From contig VMTE01000035.1 of assembly GCA_013791775.1 (NCBI GenBank), forward strand, positions 1 to 64,000: a DNA stretch of 64,000 bases. The letters run 5' to 3'. The notes beneath the pieces were generated by a model, which searched no databases, was not told the origin of the DNA, and worked only from the letters and a program-made list of their open reading frames with translations. This stretch comes from Hyphomonas sp. GTDB lineage: Bacteria > Pseudomonadota > Alphaproteobacteria > Caulobacterales > Hyphomonadaceae. Every line of letters begins with the position of its first letter. The stretch's first letter is position 1. Made by a program: the position numbers and the translations under genes. Positions 17,713-26,492 of this stretch are shown here, piece by piece.

Positions 17713-19830
17713 ATGACAACCGACCGCCGCGATTTCTTGCGTATCATGGGCACCAGCGCCGCTGCAGGCGTTGTCGCAAATGCCTTTCCCACGGCCATCG
17801 CTCAGGCGCTGAAGACGCCCGCTGCCAGCGAGACCGGAACAATCAGGGACGTGAAACACGTCGTCATCCTGATGCAGGAAAACCGTTCGTTCGATCATTA
17901 TTTCGGCACGCTACGCGGCGTTCGCGGCTTTGGTGACCGGCACACGGTTCCGATGGAGAGCGGCAAGCCGGTCTGGTTCCAGTCCGATGGACAAAAGGAT
18001 ATTCTGCCCTTCCATCTCGATACGAAGACCACCAACGCCATCGCCCACCCCGGAACGCCGCACAGCTTTGGCGATTCTCAGGCGGCCTGGAACCAGGGCA
18101 AATTCGGGTATTGGCCGAAATACAAAAATCCCTACTCGATGGGCTATTTCAAGCGTGAGGATGTGCCCTTCCAGTTCGCACTGGCCGAGGCGTTCACGAT
18201 CTGCGATGCCTACCACTGCTCGATTACCACAGGCACCGATCCCAATCGCATCGTGTTCTGGTCGGGTTCCGGCCACGATCCCGAACTGCGCGCGCGGGGG
18301 ATCAATGGCACTGAGGCGGACAGTGAACCCAACAATCTGCGTTGCTGGGTCACCGGCGCCTTGCCTGAACCGGGCTACACCTATGCCGGCTCGGCCTTGC
18401 CATGGCCTACCATTCCGGACGTTCTGAAGCAGGCCGACGTATCCTGGCGGATTTACCAAGATACCAACGACAACTGGACGGGCGCCATGCATGGCGGCCT
18501 CGCCTTCGCCAGCTTCCGCAATGCCCAGCCCGGCTCGCCGCTATACGAAAACGGGATGCGTGATTTTTCGCTCGAGAGGTTCGAAGCCGATGTAAAAGCC
18601 GGCACGCTGCCGGAAGTATCCTGGATATTGCCGCCGAAAGACTGGTCCGAGCACCCGAGCGCATCGACGCCGCTGCAGGGCGCCGAGTTTACCTCGCGCA
18701 TCCTCCGTGCGCTGACTTCCAATCCGGATGTTTGGAGCCGCACAGTTTTCTTTCAGACCTTCGACGAGAATGATGGGCTGTTCGATCACCTGCCGCCGGC
18801 TGCGCCGCCATCTTATACGGCCGATGGAGAGCTGGCGGGCAAGTCGACTGTCGATTTGAAGGGGTTCTATTTCTCTGATCCAGACAGGCGGCTGCTTGTG
18901 GCTTCCGACACGATCAGCGGCAACATCCGACCGTGGGGGCTTGGTGCCCGCGTGCCGCTCTATGTCGTTTCGCCATGGAGCCGCGGCGGCTGGGTCAACA
19001 GTCAGGTAGCCGATCACACGTCCGTCGGGATGTTCCTTGAAAGGCGGTTCGGTATCACGGTTCCGGCGATCAGTCCTTGGCATCGCGCCGTGTGTAGCGA
19101 TCTGACTTCCTGCTTCGACTTCGAGACGCCGAACGATCCGGCTTTCCCTGATCTGCCGCCGGCTGCAGAATCGCAGAAGGCCGTGCTGGCACAGATCCAT
19201 CGTAAGCGCATCGAGCCACCCGCCGAGCCCGGGCCCTTGTCACAGGAGCCGGGATCGCGGCCATCTCGCGCTTTGCCCTACGCACTGGATGTGACGGCCA
19301 GCGCACATTCTGACGCGGTCTCGCTTAAATTTGCCAATACCGGCAAGGCGGGCGCGGTCTTTCATGTCTACGACAAGCTGCACCTCGACCGCATTCCGCG
19401 ACGCTATACGGCCGAAGCCGGCAAGGCGATTTCGGACAAGTGGGCATTGGCAGCGGACGAGGGGCGATATGACCTGTGGGTTCTCGGCCCCAATGGTTTC
19501 CTGCGCACTTTCCGCGGCGCCCCTTCTCAGTCGATCGAAACTTCGGCAGCAATGATCCCGCGCACCCGGGGCGTTGTCCTTTCGATCCGGAATTCGGGTC
19601 GGAAAACACAGGCGCTGACGGTCTCAGCAAGTGTCTATGATGGCTCGGCGCCAGCCATTGTTAAGGTGGCGGCTGGCAAGACGTTGAAGCGTGAGTTCGA
19701 CGCCAACGCCAGCGGCGCCTGGTATGACATCACGGTGTCGGCTGATGGGTTCGAGCGCCGCCTCGCCGGGCGGATCGAAACCGGTGTTCATGGTGTCAGC
19801 GACCCGGCGATGGGGACGCACCGAGCCTGA
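17713..19830 (+). CDS. Phosphocholine-specific phospholipase C, Tat-exported
   Basis: 705 residues, the normal size of this family. The N-terminus has a twin-arginine signal (TTDRRDFLRIMG with a hydrophobic Ala-rich core to about residue 35). The catalytic domain opens with VVILMQENRSFDHYFGTLRG, the acid-phosphatase-like superfamily signature with its conserved E-N. Two C-terminal repeats of about 90 residues (about 510-690) match the DUF756 domains seen only in these enzymes. It cleaves phosphatidylcholine or sphingomyelin to release phosphocholine outside the cytoplasm, and may supply phosphate or choline. The gene stands alone between IS21 and IS6 scars. Confidence 0.93.
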   Translation: MTTDRRDFLRIMGTSAAAGVVANAFPTAIAQALKTPAASETGTIRDVKHVVILMQENRSFDHYFGTLRGVRGFGDRHTVPMESGKPVWFQSDGQKDILPFHLDTKTTNAIAHPGTPHSFGDSQAAWNQGKFGYWPKYKNPYSMGYFKREDVPFQFALAEAFTICDAYHCSITTGTDPNRIVFWSGSGHDPELRARGINGTEADSEPNNLRCWVTGALPEPGYTYAGSALPWPTIPDVLKQADVSWRIYQDTNDNWTGAMHGGLAFASFRNAQPGSPLYENGMRDFSLERFEADVKAGTLPEVSWILPPKDWSEHPSASTPLQGAEFTSRILRALTSNPDVWSRTVFFQTFDENDGLFDHLPPAAPPSYTADGELAGKSTVDLKGFYFSDPDRRLLVASDTISGNIRPWGLGARVPLYVVSPWSRGGWVNSQVADHTSVGMFLERRFGITVPAISPWHRAVCSDLTSCFDFETPNDPAFPDLPPAAESQKAVLAQIHRKRIEPPAEPGPLSQEPGSRPSRALPYALDVTASAHSDAVSLKFANTGKAGAVFHVYDKLHLDRIPRRYTAEAGKAISDKWALAADEGRYDLWVLGPNGFLRTFRGAPSQSIETSAAMIPRTRGVVLSIRNSGRKTQALTVSASVYDGSAPAIVKVAAGKTLKREFDANASGAWYDITVSADGFERRLAGRIETGVHGVSDPAMGTHRA

Positions 19831-19929
19831 ACATTTCCCAAGGCCGTGTCAGGGCAAACGCTCCTGCGAAGGGGTGATGTCAGAGGAACTGGCCCAGAGA
19901 CGTCGGGGCAGGACGGTTAGCCCTGGCAA

Positions 19930-20640
19930 ATGAGCCAGCACTTGTTCCGGAACGTCAAGACATCGCCCGAGATCATCCAGCTTGGCGTTCTGATGTGTGT
20001 CCGATTTCCGCCTTCGTTGCGGAGCGTAGAGGAACTGCTCCACGAGCGCGGCATCGATGTATGCCACGAAAGCGTGCGCCTCTGGGTCGACCGGCTCGGG
20101 AGCTATTTCGCCAACAAGATCCGTAAGCGGAGATCCGAGGCGATGCGCCGGGTCAACTAATGGTGCTGGCACCTGGACGAAGTCTTCGTAAAGGTCCGCG
20201 GGGAGGCGCACTATCTCTGGCGCGCTGTGGACCACGACGGAGAGGTGCTGGAAGCGTACGTCACCAAAGAGCGACAAGTCCTCAGCGTTGAAATTCCTCA
20301 GAAAAGCAATGAAACGCTACGGAAACCCGCAGGTCATGGTGACGGACAAGTGCCCATCCTATCACGCCGCATTGAAGGTGATCGGAAATATGAGCCGGCA
20401 GGAAACCGGTCGTCACCTGCACAACCGCGCTGAGAATTCGTACTTGCCGTTCCGAAGACGCGACCGGGCCTTGTCACGCTTCCGGCGGATGCGAAGTCTG
20501 CAGAAGTTCGCCTCGGTGCATTCGTCAGTACACAATCATTTCAATATTGAAAGGCATCTCTGCTCGCGAACAAACTTCAAGACCAATCGGGACGTCGCTC
20601 TTCGCGAATGGCAAGTTGAGCAGATGGATGTGGCGCCTCC
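19930..20640 (+). pseudogene. IS6-family transposase, broken by a stop and a frameshift
   Basis: The sequence covers nearly the whole IS6 DDE transposase: N-terminal FRNVKTSPEIIQLGVLMCVR, HTH region LLHERGIDVCHESVRLWVDR, then a TAA at 20158 in place of a sense codon. The same frame continues CWHLDEVFVKVRGEAHYLWR (first catalytic Asp region) and AVDHDGEVLEAYVTK. Near 20265-20280 the frame shifts to KSSALKFLRKAMKRYGNPQV and ends RRMRSLQKFASVHSSVHNHF. Two lesions make it inactive. It is the most complete of at least four IS6 relics here and can be used to align the others (7602, 29326, 34439). Confidence 0.9.
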
Positions 20641-20678
20641 CTGCGGGACCGCCGCACTATCTTCACTAGGGTCCGGAC

Positions 20679-21218
20679 TCATTGCAGCCACCAGATGACG
20701 GCTGCTGCAAGCGCGATGGCTGCCGTGAAATTGGTGATGATTAGGTCGAAGCGAGTTGCGACGCGCCGCCAGTCCTTCAGTCTGCAGAACATGCGCTTGA
20801 TGACGTTGCGCTCGCGATAGATGGCCTTGTCATAGGCGTACTGGACCTTGCGATTTGACCGGGGCGGAATGACGGGCTCGGTGCCGCGATCTTCCGGCCA
20901 CTCGCGAAGCGTCTTGCTGTCATATCCTTTGTCGGCAACCAGTTGGGCCGCTGGCAGAAGCGCTGTCAGGCGCGCCTCTGCAACCTTGCAATCGTGAACG
21001 TTTCCGGGCGTCAGCATCAGGACGAGTGCGCGGCCTTTCTCGTCGCAGAGGGCGTGGAGCTCCGTGTTGCGGCCGCCTTTGTTGACGCCGATACCATGCG
21101 CCAAGGCCCCCTTTTCGCCGCCTGCGCAGCGGTGGACCTTGATACATGTACTGTCGATGAACGCCCTGTCGGGCACATCCTCAGCGCCTGCCAGGGCAGC
21201 GAAAATGTCCTCCCAGGG
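20679..21218 (-). pseudogene. IS5-family transposase, C-terminal two-thirds
   Basis: From PWEDIFAALAG through DRAFIDSTCIKVHRCAGGEK, QLVADKGYDSKTLREW and ERNVIKRMFCRLKDWRRVAT to a terminal IALAAAVIWWLQ. It carries the DDE residues of the IS5/IS427 group (IDST, DKGYDS, and E in YRERNVIKR). The N-terminal part is lost at 21219, where a stop and unrelated sequence follow, so the gene is truncated. GGGTCCGGACTC at 20670-20681 may be the start of its terminal repeat. Confidence 0.85.
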
Positions 21219-21388
21219 TCAATTCTCAACGGCAATCAACACTGCGTAGCCCCCTTGGCTTGAATTGATCTCCCTCGCGGCGACGAATCGCACAGAGACC
21301 CTCGGCATGAGTAGAAAAATGTCTGCTGAGTGCATCCAAGCGCCTCGCTTGATGCATCTCTTGTGAGTATCACGATGCGGAGAGCCCC

Positions 21389-22462
21389 ATGATCAGATGC
21401 CTTTTGTTGCGCATTTGCGCAGTCTTTATCGCGATGGCGCTTGTGCCAACCGCTTCCTTTGGCCAATCAGCGCCGCAGCCAGACCCAGCCTCCGTCAGCA
21501 TGAGCGCCTCTGAAAATCGCGCTGTAGTGCTTTCTTTGGCCGCCGTTTTGCGCGAGCGTTTTGCCTTCCAGGAGCGCGGCGCCGCTGCTGCTCGCGAGAT
21601 CGAAGTCCTGGAACAGCGCGGCGTTTTCAAGTACGCCCGCACGGCAGCAGAGTTGCAGAGCCTGATCGACACGCAGATCACGCCCCTTGTCAACGACCGC
21701 CACTTTCGGGTTCGCTATATGGGCCCGGAGACGATTGCGGCGTTCAGCGAAGCGCCGCCATCGGCAGAAGAAGTCGCCGCCTACCATGAAGAAGTCCGTC
21801 TTCGCGGCGGTGAGATTCCCGAGGTGCGCTGGCTGGCGGGCAATGTGGGATACCTTCGGATCAATATGTTCCTCGACGCTGAGCCCAGCATCGAGAAGCT
21901 AGGTGCTGCGATGGGCATGCTCGCCGATACCGGCGCTCTGATCATCGACGTTCGCGGGGCGCCGGGCGGCGAACCCGCTGGCGTTGCGAGCGTGATTGGT
22001 CATCTGGTGACCGAACGCACGGCCACAGTGCGCACGCAAGATCGGTTCGACCCCTCTGCAAGCCGCACCTATTACGCAGACCCCAGGTCGCCAGCATTCA
22101 CGAACAGACCGGTTTACGTGCTGATCGATGGGAGCACCGGCTCAGGCGCTGAGGAGTTTGCCTATGACCTGCAAGCCATGAAGCGTGCAACCCTTGTAGG
22201 GGCGACCACGTACGGCGCTGCGACTCCAGGCGGTTTTCGTCCGCTTGCGGCAGGCTTCGCCGCCTTCATCCCTATGCAGATCGTCACCAATACCGTGACA
22301 GGCGGCAATTGGGAGGGCGTCGGCGTCAGTCCCGACATTGCAGTCCCCGCCGAAGAAGCTTTGGTGCGGGCACATCGTTTGGCGCTCGAAGCCATCTTAG
22401 AAAACGCTCAAGATTTGCGTCGGGCAATCGCCAAAGAAGGACTGGATTCGCTGGAACATTAG
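21389..22462 (+). CDS. Exported S41-family (C-terminal-processing-like) peptidase
   Basis: 357 residues. A signal peptide ends near ASFGQS (about residue 28). The catalytic domain has the S41 pattern VGYLRINMFL, ALIIDVRGAPGGEP and VYVLIDGSTGSGAEEFAYDL, in which the Ser after STG is the nucleophile, then ATLVGATTYGAATPGG. There is no PDZ domain, so it resembles the tail-specific/retinol-binding-like group found in outer-membrane-associated enzymes. GGAGAG lies seven bases before the ATG. The substrate is unknown. It begins just after the IS5 relic and is followed by the TetR-GT1 pair. Confidence 0.87.
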   Translation: MIRCLLLRICAVFIAMALVPTASFGQSAPQPDPASVSMSASENRAVVLSLAAVLRERFAFQERGAAAAREIEVLEQRGVFKYARTAAELQSLIDTQITPLVNDRHFRVRYMGPETIAAFSEAPPSAEEVAAYHEEVRLRGGEIPEVRWLAGNVGYLRINMFLDAEPSIEKLGAAMGMLADTGALIIDVRGAPGGEPAGVASVIGHLVTERTATVRTQDRFDPSASRTYYADPRSPAFTNRPVYVLIDGSTGSGAEEFAYDLQAMKRATLVGATTYGAATPGGFRPLAAGFAAFIPMQIVTNTVTGGNWEGVGVSPDIAVPAEEALVRAHRLALEAILENAQDLRRAIAKEGLDSLEH

Positions 22463-22539
22463 GTTCAATCGACATCCAGATTCAGCGTGATGCGCGACTG
22501 AGCTGACCGGCGCTCATGGATGATGGCCTGCGCATATTA

Positions 22540-22601
22540 ATGTTAGTCCAAGTAAAATGAATACTTGCGCGCCCCAAAATTCGTGTTATGCATACTAACA
22601 T
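22540..22601. promoter_or_regulatory. Inverted repeats upstream of the TetR gene (probable operator)
   Basis: CAAGTA at 22549-22554 and TACTTG at 22562-22567 form a perfect inverted repeat with a 7-bp spacer. An outer pair ATGTTAGT (22540-22547) and ACTAACAT (22594-22601) encloses it; the right arm overlaps the possible start codons. The 19-bp inner palindrome is of the size bound by TetR dimers, suggesting autoregulation. Confidence 0.5.
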
Positions 22602-23208
22602 GAAAAAGACAAAGACCTCTCCGCCGCCCAAGCGGCCGTATAACCAGACAGCCCGTGCAGAAGCTGCCGAAGCCACCGCCGCGCGTATCGTGGATGTGTT
22701 CTATGGTTTTCTCACCTCCGACTGGTATGACAGCATCAGCCTCGACAGCGTTGCCAAAGCCGCCGGTGTGACGGTGCCCACCATCCTTCGCCGGTTTGGC
22801 AGCAAGGAAGGCCTCCTTGAAGCGGCCAAGGAAAAAATGGAGCGCGAGGTCGAGGCCCGCCGGGCCGTGAAGCCAGGCGATGTCGTCGCGGCGGTGGATT
22901 CCATCGTCAATGACTATGAGGCCGCCGCCGACATCATGCTGCGGATCATGGCGCAGGAAGACCGGCTGGCGGTTCTCAAGGAGCTGACCGACTATGGCCG
23001 GATGCAGCATCGCGACTGGGTTGAGGCGTCGTTTGCGCCGCAGCTTGCGGGCCTGAAGCCCGCCGAGCGAGAGTGGCGCCTCGACGGGTTGGTCACGGCG
23101 CTCGACATCTATGTGTGGAAGGTCCTGCGGATCGACCGGGCGCGCTCGCCGCCCGAAGTTGCCCGTTACATGCGTAACCTCGTGAAAGGCATCCTCGACG
23201 GGCAGTGA
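22588..23208 (+). CDS. TetR-family transcriptional regulator
   Basis: 206 residues. The start could be 22588 or the ATG at 22600. The HTH lies near residues 25-70: TAARIVDVFYGFLTSDWYDS, then ISLDSVAKAAGVTVPTILRR and FGSKEGLLEAA. A basic N-terminus (MKKTKTSPPPKRPYN) may add DNA contacts. The C-terminal effector domain is of no familiar subtype. The gene is followed after 26 bp by the GT1 glycosyltransferase, probably its target, and preceded by palindromes suited to self-repression. Confidence 0.85.
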   Translation: MHTNMKKTKTSPPPKRPYNQTARAEAAEATAARIVDVFYGFLTSDWYDSISLDSVAKAAGVTVPTILRRFGSKEGLLEAAKEKMEREVEARRAVKPGDVVAAVDSIVNDYEAAADIMLRIMAQEDRLAVLKELTDYGRMQHRDWVEASFAPQLAGLKPAEREWRLDGLVTALDIYVWKVLRIDRARSPPEVARYMRNLVKGILDGQ

Positions 23209-23234
23209 CGCCCGCGACATCACTGGAGAACACA

Positions 23235-24533
23235 ATGACTGGCTCAACTCCTGGGTCATACCTGCTCGCGACGTTCGAGGGGGGCGGATCCGTTGCACCC
23301 TTCATCACGATGGCGCGCAAGCTCAGAGCCCGCGGACATTCCGTCCGTATCATGAGCGATATCTGCAACCGTCAGGAAGCCGAAGCCGCGGGCGTCGAGT
23401 TCATTCCGTGGACGGCGGCGCCGAGCCGCCCCGCCCGGGGGCGCGAGCATGAGCCGGTCGATGACTGGAACATGCCGACCGCGTTCGACGGCTTCTGCCT
23501 GATGCTCGACCGGCTGCTCGTCGGACGCGCGGCAGACTATGCCGCCGACATCCGTGCCGAACTGGCGCGCAGGCCGGCGGATCTCGCAATCGTCAACGAT
23601 ATGCTTCTCGGCGCGCAGATGGGCTGCGAATCCCTTGGCCAGCGCCAGGTCATCATGGCCTGCAACGTCTTGCCGTATCCGATCGTACCCGGCATTCCGC
23701 CGCTGGGACCGGGGCTGACGCCTGCCGTCACGCCGGAGGATCATGCGTTGCACGCTGAAATCCGTGCCGGGACGATGGCGACCTTCGATGCGCAGCTTGA
23801 GCGCTACAACCGCGTGCGCGCCGGCTTCGGTCTGGCGCCGCTCGAACACCTCGTCGACCAGATTTATGCTGGTGAAAAATTCCTGCTCGCGACCACCCGG
23901 GCCTTCGACTTTGCGCCGGAGGAGATGACGGAGTTCGTCCAATATGTCGGCCCGCAGCTTGATGACAATCTATGGTCCCGGCCATGGGTCTCGCCGTTTG
24001 CAGAAGCGGACAAGCGCCCGCTCGTCCTCGTCGGTTTCTCGACTACGTTCCAGAACCATGCCGACTGCCTGCAGCGGGCGATCGACGCGCTTGCCGAGCT
24101 TCCCGTGCGGGCCGTCGTGACGTTGGGCGGCGCCATCCGGCCAGACGAAGTCAGCGCCGCGGCGAACACCGCAATCGTTGAAAGCGCGCCGCACAATGTC
24201 CTGATGAAGGACGCCGCGCTGGTCGTCACGCATGGCGGCCATGGCACGCTGACGAAGGCGCTTGTGCACGGATTGCCGCAACTGGTGATTCCGCATGGCC
24301 GGGATCAGGTCGACAATGCCGTCCGCGTCACCCATCGCGGCGCGGGCCTGTCGCTCGACCCTTCAGCCAGCGTCGGAGACATCCGGGCGGCGCTGGTCCG
24401 CCTGCTGAATGAGCCTGCCTTTGCCGCCGCCGCAATGGCGTTCGGCGAACGCATCCGGTCCGAATGCGCTACCTGCGATATCGTCTCAACTCTTGAAGGC
24501 CTCGTAAGACAGGAAGGCCGCCTGATCGCGTGA
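23235..24533 (+). CDS. GT1/MGT-type glycosyltransferase
   Basis: 432 residues, GT-B fold. The N-terminal domain begins LLATFEGGGSVAPFITMARK, the acceptor-binding Rossmann half. The C-terminal domain has VVTHGGHGTLTKALVHGLPQ and VIPHGRDQVDNAVRV, the nucleotide-sugar binding signature (HGG...T and D/Q) of macrolide-type and UDP-sugar transferases. It probably glycosylates a small hydrophobic acceptor; the acceptor and sugar are unknown. I moved the start from an overlapping GTG at 23205 to the ATG at 23235, which has GGAGAA upstream. It is likely co-transcribed with the TetR gene. Confidence 0.87.
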   Translation: MTGSTPGSYLLATFEGGGSVAPFITMARKLRARGHSVRIMSDICNRQEAEAAGVEFIPWTAAPSRPARGREHEPVDDWNMPTAFDGFCLMLDRLLVGRAADYAADIRAELARRPADLAIVNDMLLGAQMGCESLGQRQVIMACNVLPYPIVPGIPPLGPGLTPAVTPEDHALHAEIRAGTMATFDAQLERYNRVRAGFGLAPLEHLVDQIYAGEKFLLATTRAFDFAPEEMTEFVQYVGPQLDDNLWSRPWVSPFAEADKRPLVLVGFSTTFQNHADCLQRAIDALAELPVRAVVTLGGAIRPDEVSAAANTAIVESAPHNVLMKDAALVVTHGGHGTLTKALVHGLPQLVIPHGRDQVDNAVRVTHRGAGLSLDPSASVGDIRAALVRLLNEPAFAAAAMAFGERIRSECATCDIVSTLEGLVRQEGRLIA

Positions 24534-24573
24534 GGCCTCAAACACCTTAGGAAATCCGTACAGGAACAAAATC

Positions 24574-25530
24574 ATGAAACCTCGTACTTTGAGTTGGGGC
24601 GCGGTTGCGCTCACCCTGATGTCTGTGGCGCATCCATCCTATGCTGCCGAATGCTGGACTGCCACGACAGTCAATTCGCGCACCGGGTATGGCGAGTCCG
24701 TATCTCTGCCGAAATACGCACGCTTGCGCCAGGCGGCGAACGCCGCAGAGAAGACGCTGCGCGGCGACCAAACACTCGCAGCGATCGATGGTTATCGGTT
24801 TCAGTTGAGCCAATCTTTCAACATGGTCGAAGAACATGGGCGCGCCTATACTGGGCAAGTGTGGCTCCGGTTGCACGCGCCGGATGTATGGAGCGACGGC
24901 GCCGGATGTGCGGTGCGACAGGGAGAGGCGGACTACTTCAATCAGTACGCTATTGAGATCAATTTCAATTCGGTGTCGGAAGTCATCGCTGCGGCTGCGG
25001 CCACAAGCGACGAGGACGAGCCGGTCATCGCCAATCTGCCGCCCGAGGCGGCTCGCCTCTATGAAGATACGGGCCTCATTCGCACCGTAGGGGAGGGCGT
25101 TCGCGCTTTTCGTTCCGACGGCGGACGGGTTCTGGTTCCGCTCACGGTGGCGGAGCATCTGACGCTGTGGGAGCGACGTCTCGAAAGACTGATCTCTGAG
25201 GGCGCGGGAGAGCCGCTGACGTCCCAGCTGCAGGACCTCCGCCGGCACCGGAGCGGTCTTTCGGACGTGGGCCTGCGCGCACCGATTTGGCTGGACGGAT
25301 CCGAGACTGAACTCTGGTCATATGCCAGGCCTGGCCAGGGCGCGCCGATTTACCAGGTCGCGCCCGAACTGCTGACGCCGGCAAGCGATCCTTCCTATGT
25401 GCGCCTGTTGACGGTCGGTTGGTATGCACCGGACGACGATGCGACCGGACAGCGCCTGCAAGCCTGGACGGCGCAGTTCGACGAGGCGCGCGCCGCCGCA
25501 TTGTTCCAAGCGGCGGAGGGCGTGCAATGA
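24574..25530 (+). CDS. Exported protein of unknown function
   Basis: 318 residues with a signal peptide (MKPRTLSWGAVALTLMSVAH, cleavage near YAAECW). I do not recognise a family. It contains four Cys in the mature N-terminal region and many aromatic/acidic residues; the C-terminal part (about 230-315) is Ala/Glu-rich. AGGAAC precedes the ATG. The TGA overlaps the ATG of the OmpA-domain gene, so the three genes from here to 27640 are probably one translationally coupled set. Low-complexity tracts are absent, and a periplasmic or surface role is inferred from export only. Confidence 0.7.
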   Translation: MKPRTLSWGAVALTLMSVAHPSYAAECWTATTVNSRTGYGESVSLPKYARLRQAANAAEKTLRGDQTLAAIDGYRFQLSQSFNMVEEHGRAYTGQVWLRLHAPDVWSDGAGCAVRQGEADYFNQYAIEINFNSVSEVIAAAAATSDEDEPVIANLPPEAARLYEDTGLIRTVGEGVRAFRSDGGRVLVPLTVAEHLTLWERRLERLISEGAGEPLTSQLQDLRRHRSGLSDVGLRAPIWLDGSETELWSYARPGQGAPIYQVAPELLTPASDPSYVRLLTVGWYAPDDDATGQRLQAWTAQFDEARAAALFQAAEGVQ

Positions 25531-26492
25531 CCGCGCTCCTGTCACGCCGAGCCCTGCTGTCGGCCACGGCAGCCATGGCGGCTCTGGCGGTGGTTGGGGC
25601 GCCCGGGCCGGCAGCGGCGCAGACCGCGGGTCGCTCGCCGCAAAATCTCTTCCTGTCGGACAACGGCGTACACGTGGCTGGCTTCAGCTCGGAGTACGGT
25701 TCGGGCTGGGAAGCGGCAAATCTCGTTCCGGCACGCGCCGATCTTGATCCGTCGAACGCTATTGTGCGGCCGTTGATATGGAGTTCAGCACCGGATGCGC
25801 CGTTTCCGCACTGGATACTGTTTGAATTTCCCGGACGACAGTGGATTACGCACTTGGTGTTTGACAATTATCTTGAGGAAGAGGCCGACCATCCCGGCAT
25901 CTCGTCGAAAGATATCGAAATCTGGACCGGCGACGACAGCAGCGCCTTGCGCCGGGCGGCAAGCTTTACTCTCGCGCGCAATCAACGGGATCAGGCGGTG
26001 CGCCTCGAACCCGTCGAAACCCGATATGTGAGGATTGTCATTGCCTCGAACTACGGCCACCCTTGGTACACCGAACTCAACGCCTTGCTGGCCTTCGATG
26101 ACGGGTCGAGGCCCGATGACATCGCCGCGCGGTTACAGGCAGACGGTGCCGTTGATCTCTACGGGCTCTATTTCGACTTCGGCAGCGCAAATCTGCGCGC
26201 CGAAAGCCGTCCGGTTCTCGACCAGATCGCAGCCTTCGCGCGGGCTCATCCCGGACAAAGTCTCCTGATTGAAGGACATACTGACTCGGTCGGTGGCAAA
26301 GACGCTAACCTGCGGCTGTCGCAGGCGCGCGCGGATGCCGTTCTCGCGGCCTTGGGAAAACAGGGCGTTTCCGCTGCGCAGCTAACCAGCCGGGGTTATG
26401 GCGCCGATCAGCCGGTCGCCAATAACGCGACGACTGCAGGTCGCGCGAGCAATCGCCGTGTCACCCTGCGCCTACAGGGGCAAGCGTCGTGA
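25527..26492 (+). CDS. OmpA-family protein with N-terminal discoidin-like domain
   Basis: 321 residues. The signal peptide contains two arginines (LLSRRALLSATAAMAALAVV, cleavage near AAAQTA). Residues about 40-190 are a beta-sandwich-like segment with ARIVIASNYGHP-type strands resembling F5/8 discoidin modules ('ETRYVRIVIASNYGHPWYTE'). The C-terminal 110 residues form a clear OmpA peptidoglycan-binding domain: LYFDFGSANLRAESRPVLDQ, IEGHTDSVGGKDANLRLSQA and GRASNRRV, with the conserved Asp and Arg that bind diaminopimelate. It likely anchors a ligand-binding module to the cell wall. It is coupled to both neighbours by ATGA/TGATG overlaps. Confidence 0.82.
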   Translation: MTALLSRRALLSATAAMAALAVVGAPGPAAAQTAGRSPQNLFLSDNGVHVAGFSSEYGSGWEAANLVPARADLDPSNAIVRPLIWSSAPDAPFPHWILFEFPGRQWITHLVFDNYLEEEADHPGISSKDIEIWTGDDSSALRRAASFTLARNQRDQAVRLEPVETRYVRIVIASNYGHPWYTELNALLAFDDGSRPDDIAARLQADGAVDLYGLYFDFGSANLRAESRPVLDQIAAFARAHPGQSLLIEGHTDSVGGKDANLRLSQARADAVLAALGKQGVSAAQLTSRGYGADQPVANNATTAGRASNRRVTLRLQGQAS

